A stretch of 64,000 bases of DNA, taken from positions 1 through 64,000 of the forward strand of contig NZ_AYMQ01000082.1 of assembly GCF_000633355.1 (NCBI RefSeq). Reading direction: 5' to 3'. The stretch comes from Serratia sp. H1w (GTDB lineage: Bacteria > Pseudomonadota > Gammaproteobacteria > Enterobacterales > Enterobacteriaceae). The number at the start of each line of letters is the position of its first letter. The first letter of the stretch is position 1. The notes beneath the pieces were generated by a model. The model worked only from the letters and a program-made list of their open reading frames with translations, was not told the DNA's origin and searched no databases. The position numbers and the translations under genes were made by a program. Shown piece after piece: positions 8,263 through 16,912 of the stretch.

Positions 8263-10701
8263 TTAATTTTCATCTTCTGCATCTCTCCCCAGGCGTTTGG
8301 CGGCATGTTTGCGTAGCAAAATATACAGCCCCAGCCCCAACACCACGGAAATCCCCAACCCGGTCAGGGATAAAAGCACCACATGTTTACTGGCATACCA
8401 GATAAAGATCAGATACCAGGGCAGCTCACCGCTCGGGAACTGTTCACCAACCTGGAAACTGCGTACGCCGTTCTGATCGGTGATCACCGCCAGATCGCCA
8501 CGCACCCCGGCGTTAATCCGGGAGGCTTTCAGATCGCCATAGATCTTGTTCAGCCCCTCATCCGAAGAGGCGCTGGCCACCACGACCACCCGTTGCGGAT
8601 CCCACGTGGAGCGGAAACTGAAGAACCCGCGCCAATCCGTCAATGAAGAGAGATAGCGATCGGCGTCGATGCCCTGTGTCCGCCAGTTACCTTTCAGGTA
8701 GGAGCGCAGTTTTTCCAGCGTAGGCTGCGCCTTCACCGCCAATCCACCGCTATCGTTCAGCACAAAGGGCACCTGCTGTAGCAGCCGCTGATACAGGGCG
8801 CTCTGAGCCAAGGAGGCCACGACCAGCACGTCCTTACCCTTGAAATCATCCAGCTCGCTTTCGTTGCCCCGCAGGCCAAAGCGGATATCCATATTGCCAA
8901 CCGCACTGCCGGTAGCCGCGCCTGAGCGCGCGGTCAGGTTCAACAACGTGCGCACTTCGTTGGCCGTTGGTTTGTCCGCCATTAACAGCACGGTTTGCGA
9001 GAAATCCGCCAGCCTGGAGAAGGGGAAAGAAGCGCCAACGAAATAAGACAGGTTCGGCAACTCGGTGAAATGATAGGTCTTGCTCAAATCAATATACGAG
9101 TTGGGACTGATATGGCTCTTGAGCGTGTTGCTATCCGCCGGATTACAGGAGGTGCCGTTTTTCGGCACAATAGAGAAATAGAGTTCCAGCATGTTGTCGC
9201 CGTAAATCAGATACGGCGGCAGCGCCATGGTGTACTGTTCCTGGCGAATATCACCGCCAAACTGGTGCCACAAAAGCTCCAGCAGCCCGCCCTTGTTCAT
9301 CGACAGGTTACGCAGGAAAGTTCCGTTCAACGTGGCGCTGAGCTGGGATTTATTCTCATCGATCCAGTTGTCGGTAGGGAAACGGTAATTGATTTGCAGC
9401 GGGACGTTTCTGCCATCCCAGATAAACAGATCCGGGGCGGCACGGAAGGCAATGCGCACCGCGTCATGGTAAACGCCGGTGACGGTCAACTCATCATTAT
9501 TGGCCACCAGCTTATCAAAGCTGACCGGCTTGGTGGTATCGATCCAGCGCGGGGCATCGTAGGGCTTGCTCACGGGAATAGTCACTGGTTTCACCGCCAG
9601 CGAGGCGGTTTTTTCCGGTAACGGCTGGCTGACCAGACGATAGGCTGCCTGACGCATCTCGCTGGCGTTACGCCCCATCACCAGCAACAGCTTGTAAACC
9701 GGGTTCAGCGGGTTATCAATCATCTGCAGGGTCGGGCCATCGGCCTGTGGCAGCGTCAACTGGCCAATCTGCTCGCCGGGGCGTGCAAAGATAATGCCGT
9801 TCTGCTCGGGCAAGCTGCCCTGCAATACCTGGAAGTCCAGGTTATTGTGGCGCGTGACTTTCCCCAGATAAGAGCTGACGATGGCGGCCGCAGCCACCTC
9901 TTCCGGCCGTTTGGCTTCGCTGAAGATCACATCGACCAGGGTAGGTTGCATGGCCTGAGGATCGAAGAACGGATTCGGGAAACGGCCAAGATTCGGGCTG
10001 ATATTCAGCACCTGGTTTTCCAGATGCAAACGGCTGGTTGGCAGCACCTTGAGCCAATACTTATTGGCCGCGCCCTTTTCGCACAGCATGGCCGCATTGC
10101 TGCCGTTACCGATGCTGAAACTCAGGTTGTTGTGCGCCACAATCATGGCCGCCGGTATCGGCACCTGCAAACTCACCTTGGTTTCCTGCAATTGGTTCAG
10201 CTTCTGGGTGCTCAACGGCTGCCCATTCAGCATCAGTTGCAGTTCGGTATCGGTGCCCAACAGCGCCGGTGAGACTTCGATATCCAGCACCAGATTGCCA
10301 TCCGTCACCACCCAGTCCGCAGGTAAGGTAAAGGTGAAGCCGGACTGCTGCTGCCAGTTGCTCAACGTCAAACCTGCGGTCTGCCCCATCTCGCTCACGC
10401 TGAGTGTGGATGCGACCGACTGGTTGAAGACGGTCACCGGCGGCGTAGCGATATCAAGCGGCGCACTCTGCGTAGCGGGTTGCTCTGAGCTGCCCGGCAC
10501 GGTACCGACAGGCGGAGTATCGACCGGCCGCGGCAGAGTAGGAAAACCTGGCATCTCGGTGTTATCGCTGGCAAAGGATGGCGCAGGCTGCGGATCGGCC
10601 GCTGTCGCCAGACCAGAAAGTCCCATCCCCAACATCAGGCCGCAAGTCAGGGCAATGAACGTAGCTCTGCCTGCTGGCAGCATGGTTTTCACCCGGCTCA
10701 T
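8263..10701 (-). CDS. bcsB: Cellulose synthase periplasmic subunit BcsB
   Basis: 812 residues. An N-terminal signal segment (about 1-35) is followed by a proline-rich stretch and then the alternating carbohydrate-binding and flavodoxin-like domains of BcsB. A single C-terminal membrane anchor (about 770-795) leads into a short basic tail. BcsB guides the nascent glucan through the periplasm and is needed for BcsA activity. The start ATG overlaps the bcsA stop by four bases (10698-10701), which indicates translational coupling. Confidence 0.95.
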   Translation of the reverse strand: MSRVKTMLPAGRATFIALTCGLMLGMGLSGLATAADPQPAPSFASDNTEMPGFPTLPRPVDTPPVGTVPGSSEQPATQSAPLDIATPPVTVFNQSVASTLSVSEMGQTAGLTLSNWQQQSGFTFTLPADWVVTDGNLVLDIEVSPALLGTDTELQLMLNGQPLSTQKLNQLQETKVSLQVPIPAAMIVAHNNLSFSIGNGSNAAMLCEKGAANKYWLKVLPTSRLHLENQVLNISPNLGRFPNPFFDPQAMQPTLVDVIFSEAKRPEEVAAAAIVSSYLGKVTRHNNLDFQVLQGSLPEQNGIIFARPGEQIGQLTLPQADGPTLQMIDNPLNPVYKLLLVMGRNASEMRQAAYRLVSQPLPEKTASLAVKPVTIPVSKPYDAPRWIDTTKPVSFDKLVANNDELTVTGVYHDAVRIAFRAAPDLFIWDGRNVPLQINYRFPTDNWIDENKSQLSATLNGTFLRNLSMNKGGLLELLWHQFGGDIRQEQYTMALPPYLIYGDNMLELYFSIVPKNGTSCNPADSNTLKSHISPNSYIDLSKTYHFTELPNLSYFVGASFPFSRLADFSQTVLLMADKPTANEVRTLLNLTARSGAATGSAVGNMDIRFGLRGNESELDDFKGKDVLVVASLAQSALYQRLLQQVPFVLNDSGGLAVKAQPTLEKLRSYLKGNWRTQGIDADRYLSSLTDWRGFFSFRSTWDPQRVVVVASASSDEGLNKIYGDLKASRINAGVRGDLAVITDQNGVRSFQVGEQFPSGELPWYLIFIWYASKHVVLLSLTGLGISVVLGLGLYILLRKHAAKRLGRDAEDEN

Positions 10702-12812
10702 AGGGCTTGTTCCTTGTCCTGTTTTATCCCAGGCCGTCTCTGCTCTTGCTTTTTGGCCCGACGATCGCGCCAGGAAAAATAGAACAGCTCGAAAATGCAG
10801 CGCAGGACGCCCAGCAACGAACGCAGTGGCCGATCCTGTGGGAAAGGTTTGGTACGGATCCAGGCGTCCGCCCGCGCCAATACTACCCGCACCAGCTCCC
10901 GCCGTTTTTCAATCGGCATCTCTTTGAACATCAAACGTGTCACCGACTTGTCGGCATTGATCAGCTCGACCGGGAAACTGACGGCACCGGACTTGAGCGA
11001 TATTTCTACCTCTTCGATCGGATCGTTGAGGAAGCGCTCATCCGGCGTTTTCAATTTGACCCCGCCCATCGACAGATCCAGGGTTTCGGTGCGCATCGCC
11101 GCACCGCTGGCAAAATACAGCACCGCAGGCAAGGCGGCATCGACACGGATGGTTTTTCGCACCTGGCGCGTTTCCCGCGCCACGGCAATGGCAGCCAGCA
11201 GGATAATCATACTGAAACTGGCCCAGGCAATATTCAGCCAGATAACCTGCGGGTTTGCTCCATAGTGATCCGGCATCACCAGGCGGATCACGCCCCAGGC
11301 GATGCCGATTAACAGCAAGGAGGCGGCGATAATATGCGGCCGGACAATATGGGAGTCGAAATAGTTAACGTCCAGCAATGCGCCTTTATCCGTCACGTTA
11401 AACTTGCCATGTTTTGGCGAGATCATCGTCAACAGGGTCGGGATCACCAGATGGAAACACATCACCGTTTCATAGATTTCCCCCCAGAACGAATAGCGAT
11501 AACGCCCGTTGGCTCTGGAGTTGATATAGATCGACATTACCAGATGCGGCAACACATAGGCGAAAATCAGCCCGGCGGAAGAGGCGATAATGTTAAGGTT
11601 GAACAGCAGATAGACCAGCGGTGCCACGCAGAATATCACCCTGGGCAAACCGTACTGGAAATGCAGCATGGCGTTCAGATAGCATAGACGCTGCTGCCAG
11701 GTCAGGCCGCGCCCCAGCAAGGGGTTATCCACCCGGAAGATCTGCGTCATACCACGCGCCCAACGGGTACGTTGGATCACATGCAAGCCCAGCCGTTCAG
11801 TGGCCAGCCCAGCGGCCAATGGCAACGCCAGGAATGCGGTGTTCCAGCCCCGACGCTGCATTTTCAACGCGGTGTGGGCATCTTCGGTTACCGTTTCAAC
11901 CGCAAAACCGCCCACCTCTTCCAGCGCAGTACGGCGGATCACCGCACAGGAGCCGCAGAAGAAGGTGGCGTTCCAGTTATCATTGCCCTGCTGTACCGGC
12001 CCGTAGAACAGAGCACCTTCGTTAGGGACTTTGCTCGCCTCTGACAGGTTGCGTTCAAACGGGTCCGGGGAATAGAAATAGTGCGGAGTCTGGATCAACG
12101 CCAGACGCTCATCCACCAGGAAGCTGCCTACCGTCGCCTGCAAAAAGGCGCGGGTTGCCACGTGATCGCAGTCAAACACGGTGATTAATTCGCCGTGAGT
12201 CACTTTCATGGCGTTATTCAGATTACCCGCTTTGGCATGATGGTTATTATTGCGCGTAATATAACCCACACCGGCATCGGCGCAGAATACGGCAAATTCA
12301 TTGCGTTTGCCGTCATCCAGCACATAGATCTTCATCTTGTCTTTCGGGTAGTCAATACACTGTGCCGCCAGGATGGTATCGCGCACGACGTCCATACTTT
12401 CGTTGTAGGTGGGAATATAGACATCTACCGTTGGCCAGAGCGACGTATCGTCGGGCAGCGGTTCAATGGTGCGTTTTAATGACCAGGTGGTCTGAATATA
12501 ACCAAACAGCAATATCACCAGGGCATAAAGCTCGGTGATAAACAGGGCGATCCCCAGCACCGCTTCCAGGGTACTATTGAAATGCAGGGTTTCTGTGGCG
12601 CGCCAGTATATGTAACGTAATGACATCAGGGTCGACAGGACAATCATGACCAGGGTCACTTTTTTGCTTTTGCTTACCCCTAAAATAAACACGATGCCAA
12701 TACAGATCAGACCAAAAATATACTGATTATCACTACTCATGGGGGTAATGATAATCAACATGATAAAAGGTAAGGCCAACAGCAGTAAGAAATAAAAGAA
12801 TATTTTATTCAT
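10698..12812 (-). CDS. bcsA: Cellulose synthase catalytic subunit BcsA (UDP-forming)
   Basis: A processive GT2 glycosyltransferase that polymerises UDP-glucose and moves the glucan across the inner membrane. All catalytic motifs are visible: DDG at 166-168, DCD at 214-216, TED at 309-311 and QRTRW at 347-351. The C-terminal PilZ domain has the c-di-GMP motifs RKTIR (552-556) and DLSMGG (579-584), so allosteric activation by c-di-GMP is expected. Membrane helices flank the catalytic domain. At 704 residues it lacks the N-terminal extension of E. coli BcsA, as is usual for type I enzymes. It starts 17 bases after bcsQ. Confidence 0.97.
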   Translation of the reverse strand: MNKIFFYFLLLLALPFIMLIIITPMSSDNQYIFGLICIGIVFILGVSKSKKVTLVMIVLSTLMSLRYIYWRATETLHFNSTLEAVLGIALFITELYALVILLFGYIQTTWSLKRTIEPLPDDTSLWPTVDVYIPTYNESMDVVRDTILAAQCIDYPKDKMKIYVLDDGKRNEFAVFCADAGVGYITRNNNHHAKAGNLNNAMKVTHGELITVFDCDHVATRAFLQATVGSFLVDERLALIQTPHYFYSPDPFERNLSEASKVPNEGALFYGPVQQGNDNWNATFFCGSCAVIRRTALEEVGGFAVETVTEDAHTALKMQRRGWNTAFLALPLAAGLATERLGLHVIQRTRWARGMTQIFRVDNPLLGRGLTWQQRLCYLNAMLHFQYGLPRVIFCVAPLVYLLFNLNIIASSAGLIFAYVLPHLVMSIYINSRANGRYRYSFWGEIYETVMCFHLVIPTLLTMISPKHGKFNVTDKGALLDVNYFDSHIVRPHIIAASLLLIGIAWGVIRLVMPDHYGANPQVIWLNIAWASFSMIILLAAIAVARETRQVRKTIRVDAALPAVLYFASGAAMRTETLDLSMGGVKLKTPDERFLNDPIEEVEISLKSGAVSFPVELINADKSVTRLMFKEMPIEKRRELVRVVLARADAWIRTKPFPQDRPLRSLLGVLRCIFELFYFSWRDRRAKKQEQRRPGIKQDKEQAL

Positions 12813-12829
12813 AACTAACCAGACAATCC

Positions 12830-13636
12830 TTACGAAGAGCCATAAATAGACGTAGTGTGGTGATACGTGCCATCTCCAACGCTAAGTCCTAAAATTACTG
12901 CGACCTTTTTGCTGATCTGCTCAATATCAAATGCGGCGGCCGACACCGGGCTGATATCCATGATCGCCCGTTGTGATGCGTTGGCCTCAGGGACACACTC
13001 ATCGCGGTGGATGGTACCCAACAGTTTGTCTTGCAAACGCTGTTCGAAGAATTGCGTCACGTCCCTGCTCAACGTACGCCGCATGTCGCTCTGGTTTACC
13101 ACGTAATACTCGCCGACCTCTTTACTGGCAGGCGCACTCATAAACTTATGCTGCTCAATATTGGGCAATAAGCTGAGCGAGGCGGTATCGGCCAGTAACA
13201 CCATGATGCGCATGTCCGCAGCGGACTGCATCGCCTGCACTGCCGCGTTACGCCCCGGCGGCATATCAGCAATCACTACCATGCCAGGAATTTTCAGCAC
13301 CGCACTCAAGCCACGCTGAATAAACATCGGCTCATTGAGCAGATTGTCATCGAACTGAATGCGCTGCTCATCGGTCACGTCGCCGTAAGGCAAAACAAAC
13401 AGGTTCGGCCCGACCTTAAGAATGAACTGGCTCCAATCGGATAAACTCGCCGACTGGGCAACAAAACCCCGGTTATCGGAAATAGGCACACCAAAATGCA
13501 GCCTTAGCGCATTCTGTGTATCGAAGTCGACAACCAAAACCTTACTGCCGCTACGGGCTAATGCATAAGCCAGGTTAGCAGTAACCGTGGTTTTCCCTAC
13601 CCCTCCTTTCGGAGAACAAACGCAGACTAACGGCAT
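12830..13636 (-). CDS. bcsQ: Cellulose biosynthesis ParA/MinD-type ATPase BcsQ
   Basis: 268 residues. The deviant Walker A motif SPKGGVGKTT is at 8-17, followed by VLVVDFDTQNALRLHFG and the switch region VVIADMPPG. BcsQ is a MinD-like membrane-associated ATPase needed for cellulose secretion and polar placement in E. coli. It partners there with the small protein BcsR; here the upstream gene product begins with a BcsR-like segment. The start overlaps the end of the upstream gene by ten bases. Confidence 0.93.
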   Translation of the reverse strand: MPLVCVCSPKGGVGKTTVTANLAYALARSGSKVLVVDFDTQNALRLHFGVPISDNRGFVAQSASLSDWSQFILKVGPNLFVLPYGDVTDEQRIQFDDNLLNEPMFIQRGLSAVLKIPGMVVIADMPPGRNAAVQAMQSAADMRIMVLLADTASLSLLPNIEQHKFMSAPASKEVGEYYVVNQSDMRRTLSRDVTQFFEQRLQDKLLGTIHRDECVPEANASQRAIMDISPVSAAAFDIEQISKKVAVILGLSVGDGTYHHTTSIYGSS

Positions 13637-14160
13637 GAGGCAATAGACTCTAAAAGTGGTTTGAGTAATGTATTACGGCCCGCATCCATGACCTCACCGG
13701 TGGAAGATGCTTTCTTGCTGAACATTTGTTTAAAACGTTGGCTCTCTGGCTGCGGGGCAGACGGCAGAACGCTGGCGGGGGAATTAAAATGGTTTCCCTG
13801 GGCAGGAGCTGCGCGCGGGCTTTCCGGCTGAGCGCTTTTGCTGAGCGTAGGCCCCACTGGCGGCGCAAAACGTTCAAAATTATGCGTCATGTGACCAGGC
13901 AAGGCACTATTATCCGCTGTCACCGTCTTGGCTTGCACAGGCGGCTCAAAATCTAAAGGCGTACTGGCAGCGAGATCCGAACTATTGATCGGCGTTGGTT
14001 GCGAGCCGCTGGCTGGAAGAGCACCCTGGCCTGCTACCTGATCAACAATAGACCAGCGGTGCAGAGCAGACGCCGTTTCCTCGCGAGGAAATTCTTTATA
14101 ATCAATATCTTTCAGATTGGTCTTATCTTTAAATCCTTGGACATCATCATATTTGCTCAT
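13627..14160 (-). CDS. bcsP: BcsR/BcsP-family cellulose protein with proline-rich tail
   Basis: First gene of the cellulose operon, 177 residues. Residues about 10-48 (DIDYKEFPREE...ALHRWSIVDQVA) resemble E. coli BcsR (the DIDY..., AL.RWP pattern), the regulator that pairs with BcsQ. The rest (about 50-150) is disordered and rich in Pro, Ser, Ala and Gln, recalling BcsO/BcsP/BcsH-type proteins. A short Lys-containing end follows. The name bcsP rests on this pattern and on the position before bcsQ, not on a search. The 10-base overlap with bcsQ suggests coupled translation. Confidence 0.7.
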   Translation of the reverse strand: MSKYDDVQGFKDKTNLKDIDYKEFPREETASALHRWSIVDQVAGQGALPASGSQPTPINSSDLAASTPLDFEPPVQAKTVTADNSALPGHMTHNFERFAPPVGPTLSKSAQPESPRAAPAQGNHFNSPASVLPSAPQPESQRFKQMFSKKASSTGEVMDAGRNTLLKPLLESIASCR

Positions 14161-14191
14161 AATCCAGACCTATAAGATTACACTTCGCACC

Positions 14192-14276
14192 GTATGAATA
14201 CATACAAATCACGAATGTTAATTAACGTGATCTATATCTATAACCCAAATACATAATAGAAACACGTCTATGTATT
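14192..14276. promoter_or_regulatory. Repeated AATACATA motifs in the bcs leader
   Basis: GTATG-AATA-CATAC (14192-14205) is a perfect short palindrome. AATACATA (14248-14255) and TATGTATT (14269-14276) form an inverted repeat. All lie 30-120 bp upstream of bcsP, where activator or H-NS-type binding would be expected. The regulator is unknown. Confidence 0.35.
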
Positions 14277-14563
14277 TTAAGCGCTTCTCTTCTTACTGGT
14301 TTAGATAGAGTAGCTTACAAGTCCTTTTTTACAACCAAGACGGAGTATACCCCCGCCATCAATGGAAAGTCATACGAGACCCCAAAGCTGATGAACTGAG
14401 TGTAATCTACTTCTTTAAAGTTATACACCTGAGTTTTAAACGTTTTTACCCTGACGTGACGTATGTACTACTAGCCCACGCCAAAATTTAAGTGGTTAAT
14501 AATATATAGTTAGTTATTTAAGATTTTTTTTACTAAAAATAGCCAACACAACAGTGATAAATA

Positions 14564-14589
14564 CCAGGTGCGAGTGTATTCGCCCCTGG
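14564..14589 (-). terminator. Putative ybiB terminator
   Basis: CCAGG-T-GCGA and TTCGC-C-CCTGG form a nearly perfect stem. Reading leftwards it is followed by a T-rich TATTTATC run. It begins 22 bases past the ybiB stop. Confidence 0.5.
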
Positions 14590-14611
14590 CCGTAGGAAAT
14601 GATAAGCCAGA

Positions 14612-15565
14612 TTAACGTAATCTGATCAATCCTTGATCCAACGTCTCCACCTGGCCGGTAGCTACCAGGCAGCAGGCAACCTGCCGGGCAATAGGCTGGG
14701 GAATGGCAACCTCACCGGCCAGACAACGTTCAGTCCAGCGTGCTGTCGTTACGGCATCCTTGGCGCTGGGAACCTCAGCCAACGCATCCTGTTCTGGCCG
14801 CTCCAGCAAAATCTGCTGCTCACCGCCAACGATATAGTGAATTTTTGGACAACGTAGCGGGTTGACATAAACCTCTCCCTCGGTGCCATGCATCAACAAT
14901 CCCCGTGCACCAATCTGGCAGAAAAATGAGGCAACACGCTCGACGTATTCCGGGTGAGAAACGCTGGCAATGCGCAGCACGTCATGGTCACCAAACGGCG
15001 TCGCCAATTTTGCCAGCGTGTGGGCACTGTTACGCACCCCCATCTTCCAGCGCAGGCCAAGCTGGTGTTCCAAAGCGGACGAAAGCGCCGACACCGGGAT
15101 AAACACCGGTTCTCCGTTATCCAAACGCTGCTGGGCAGCCATAGGATCTTCAGACCAGGGCACCCCAAGCTCACGGAAAATCTCTGCGCTAGTAATACGC
15201 GTGCTATCGTTCAATACGCCGTGAACCACGACCGGCAGCCCTACCCTGGCCAACAGCAGCGCCAGCAATGGCGTCAGGTTGGCCTGTTTACGGGCACCGT
15301 TGTAACTGGGTAATACCACCGGCATCGGGCGGGCCTGTGGAGGTTGCAGCCGCATCACCTGTTGTTGCATCGCCTGATAGAAGCCAAGCATCTCTTCTTC
15401 GGCCTCACCCTTGATACGCATAGCGATCAGGATGGCCCCCAGCTCCAGTGCTGGCACGGCATCGGCCAGCATTGCCTGATAGAGCTCAAAAGCCGTTTGT
15501 CGATCCAGATCGCGCGCATGGTTCTTGCCACGGCCTATTTCTTTGATAATGGTGCTGTAATCCAT
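14612..15565 (-). CDS. ybiB: YbiB, TrpD2-type nucleic-acid-binding protein
   Basis: 317 residues related to anthranilate phosphoribosyltransferase (TrpD fold). In E. coli, YbiB is a nucleic-acid-binding protein encoded beside dinG in the LexA regulon, not a tryptophan enzyme. The N-terminal helical domain (MDYSTIIKEIGRGKNHARDLDRQ) and the HGVLNDSTRITSAEIFRELG segment are typical. Here dinG is about 5.5 kb away, so the E. coli dinG-ybiB pairing is broken. The upstream PaiB-like gene is on the same strand, 42 bases away, with a hairpin between them. Confidence 0.9.
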   Translation of the reverse strand: MDYSTIIKEIGRGKNHARDLDRQTAFELYQAMLADAVPALELGAILIAMRIKGEAEEEMLGFYQAMQQQVMRLQPPQARPMPVVLPSYNGARKQANLTPLLALLLARVGLPVVVHGVLNDSTRITSAEIFRELGVPWSEDPMAAQQRLDNGEPVFIPVSALSSALEHQLGLRWKMGVRNSAHTLAKLATPFGDHDVLRIASVSHPEYVERVASFFCQIGARGLLMHGTEGEVYVNPLRCPKIHYIVGGEQQILLERPEQDALAEVPSAKDAVTTARWTERCLAGEVAIPQPIARQVACCLVATGQVETLDQGLIRLR

Positions 15566-15573
15566 CGCTCGCT

Positions 15574-15617
15574 CCGTGGATAAGGTTTGCGTTAAGCATA
15601 CCTTACCTTATCTACGG
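15574..15617 (-). other. Stem-loop spanning the end of the PaiB-like gene
   Basis: CCGTGGATAAGGT (15574-15586) and ACCTTATCTACGG (15605-15617) pair with a single mismatch around an 18-base loop. The right arm contains the PaiB-like stop codon. No T-run follows, so it may be a processing or attenuation structure rather than an intrinsic terminator. Confidence 0.4.
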
Positions 15618-16240
15618 CGGCGCTCAACCTCCGTTGCTAGCCGTTGTTGGCTATCGTCACCGCCTCGTAGACCTTCGATCACGCCGTCAATATCCACAGC
15701 GCTGCGGTTCTGGCTCATTTTCCATTTCCCTTCACGCCGGGTGACGGCGATTTCGATACCGATAATGCCTTGGATATTGGCGGCAATATAATCCGCTGGC
15801 GCATCATCAAGCTGCCAGGGCTGTGGCTGATTACCTTCATGCACCGCTGTCTGTTGTGTCAGCAACTGGCGCAGCCAGGCGCTATCTTGCGTGACCGTTG
15901 GCGTGCCCCACATCTGTACGGCGGCGTAATCCCAGGTAGGCACCGCTTTGCCGGTACGCCGCTTGGTTTCATACCATCCTGGCGAGATATAGCCTTCGGC
16001 CCCCTGAAATACCACCAGGCACTCTTGCCCCGCTTGCAGCACCGACCAATGCGGATTGCCCCGTGACAGATGCGCCCTGAGCGTCACCTCCCCCTGCTCA
16101 TCGCGGTCAATCAGAAAGGGGAGCGGATCCGCCATCAGCCCTTGTGGCCCCTGGCTAACGATCAGCCCCAGCGGGTTAGCTCGCACCAAGGCAATCTGGG
16201 CGTCTACATCGTCTTCACGGAATGACTCTACCTGATACAT
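15608..16240 (-). CDS. PaiB-type FMN-binding split-barrel protein
   Basis: 210 residues. The start MYQVESFREDDVDAQIALV and the motif GYISPGWYETKRRTGKAVPTW are hallmarks of the PaiB family, named from a Bacillus negative regulator of sporulation and protease genes. These proteins are probably flavin-dependent enzymes rather than classical DNA-binding regulators. The middle has a flavin-reductase-like barrel. It is divergent from the lemA-like gene and may be co-transcribed with ybiB. The physiological role in enterobacteria is unknown. Confidence 0.85.
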   Translation of the reverse strand: MYQVESFREDDVDAQIALVRANPLGLIVSQGPQGLMADPLPFLIDRDEQGEVTLRAHLSRGNPHWSVLQAGQECLVVFQGAEGYISPGWYETKRRTGKAVPTWDYAAVQMWGTPTVTQDSAWLRQLLTQQTAVHEGNQPQPWQLDDAPADYIAANIQGIIGIEIAVTRREGKWKMSQNRSAVDIDGVIEGLRGGDDSQQRLATEVERRRR

Positions 16241-16365
16241 AGCTCACGTTTTCCTAATTGATGAGGCTCGCTGGGTATAGAGATTTACCCGACATAGCGG
16301 ATTAAGATAGTATCTGTAAACATACAATGGAATGATGTATTCCCCGTCAAGCATGGAATGTAAAA

Positions 16366-16908
16366 ATGGAAATTTATATCGCTGTGGCTGCGATCGCCGT
16401 GGTGCTGATCTGGGCCGTAATGACCTACAACCGTTTTATCTCGCTGCGCCGTTTCAAAGACGAAGCCTGGAGCGGTATAGCGGTACAACTCAAGCGTCGC
16501 CACGATCTTATCCCTAACCTGTTAAGCCTGGTTAAGCGCTACGCTCAGCATGAGAAAGAGTTGTTTGAAACCCTCTCAAATCAGCGCAGCGATCTGGTTG
16601 GCAACACCCGCCAAATTGCCGAGAACGAGCGTGAGTTCTCAGGAGCCTTGGGCCGCATTTTTGCGCTGGCAGAAGCCTACCCGGAACTGAAAGCCAACGA
16701 GAACTTCCTTTCCCTGCAACAATCCCTCGCCGAGATTGAAGAGCAGCTACAAATGGCACGCCGCTACTTCAACGGCACGGTGCGCGATTTCAATATTCTG
16801 GTGGAGTCGTTCCCAAGCTTACTGCTGGCCCACCTGTTTAATTTTAAAACGGAAGCTTTCTTCGAACTTGAGGATCCCGCGGATGCCCAAGTTCCACGGA
16901 TGGATTAA
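16366..16908 (+). CDS. LemA family membrane protein
   Basis: 180 residues. An N-terminal membrane helix (about 3-20) is followed by the LemA signature FKDEAWSGIAVQLKRRHDLIPNL (the first part near residues 28-47) and then a long helical coiled-coil-like region. LemA proteins have an outside N-terminus and a cytoplasmic helical bundle; their function is not settled. The stop is five bases before the next ATG, so it forms a two-gene operon with the DUF2207 gene, a pairing common in bacteria. Confidence 0.93.
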   Translation: MEIYIAVAAIAVVLIWAVMTYNRFISLRRFKDEAWSGIAVQLKRRHDLIPNLLSLVKRYAQHEKELFETLSNQRSDLVGNTRQIAENEREFSGALGRIFALAEAYPELKANENFLSLQQSLAEIEEQLQMARRYFNGTVRDFNILVESFPSLLLAHLFNFKTEAFFELEDPADAQVPRMD

Positions 16909-16912
16909 CACC

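Larger units (their letters stand above)
14161..14611. other. AT-rich leader region of the cellulose operon
   Basis: This 451-base gap holds no convincing gene. It is clearly more AT-rich than its surroundings. It carries the presumed bcs promoter (leftward) and the transcription end of ybiB. AATACATA-type motifs occur as GTATGAATACATAC at 14192-14205 and as an inverted pair at 14248-14255 and 14269-14276. I could not fix a -10/-35 pair with confidence. Confidence 0.6.

Noticed and set aside
10049-10927. 292-residue plus-strand frame over bcsB and bcsA
   Set aside because: It runs antisense across the bcsB start and the bcsA end, with no family features or ribosome binding site; both opposing genes are certain.
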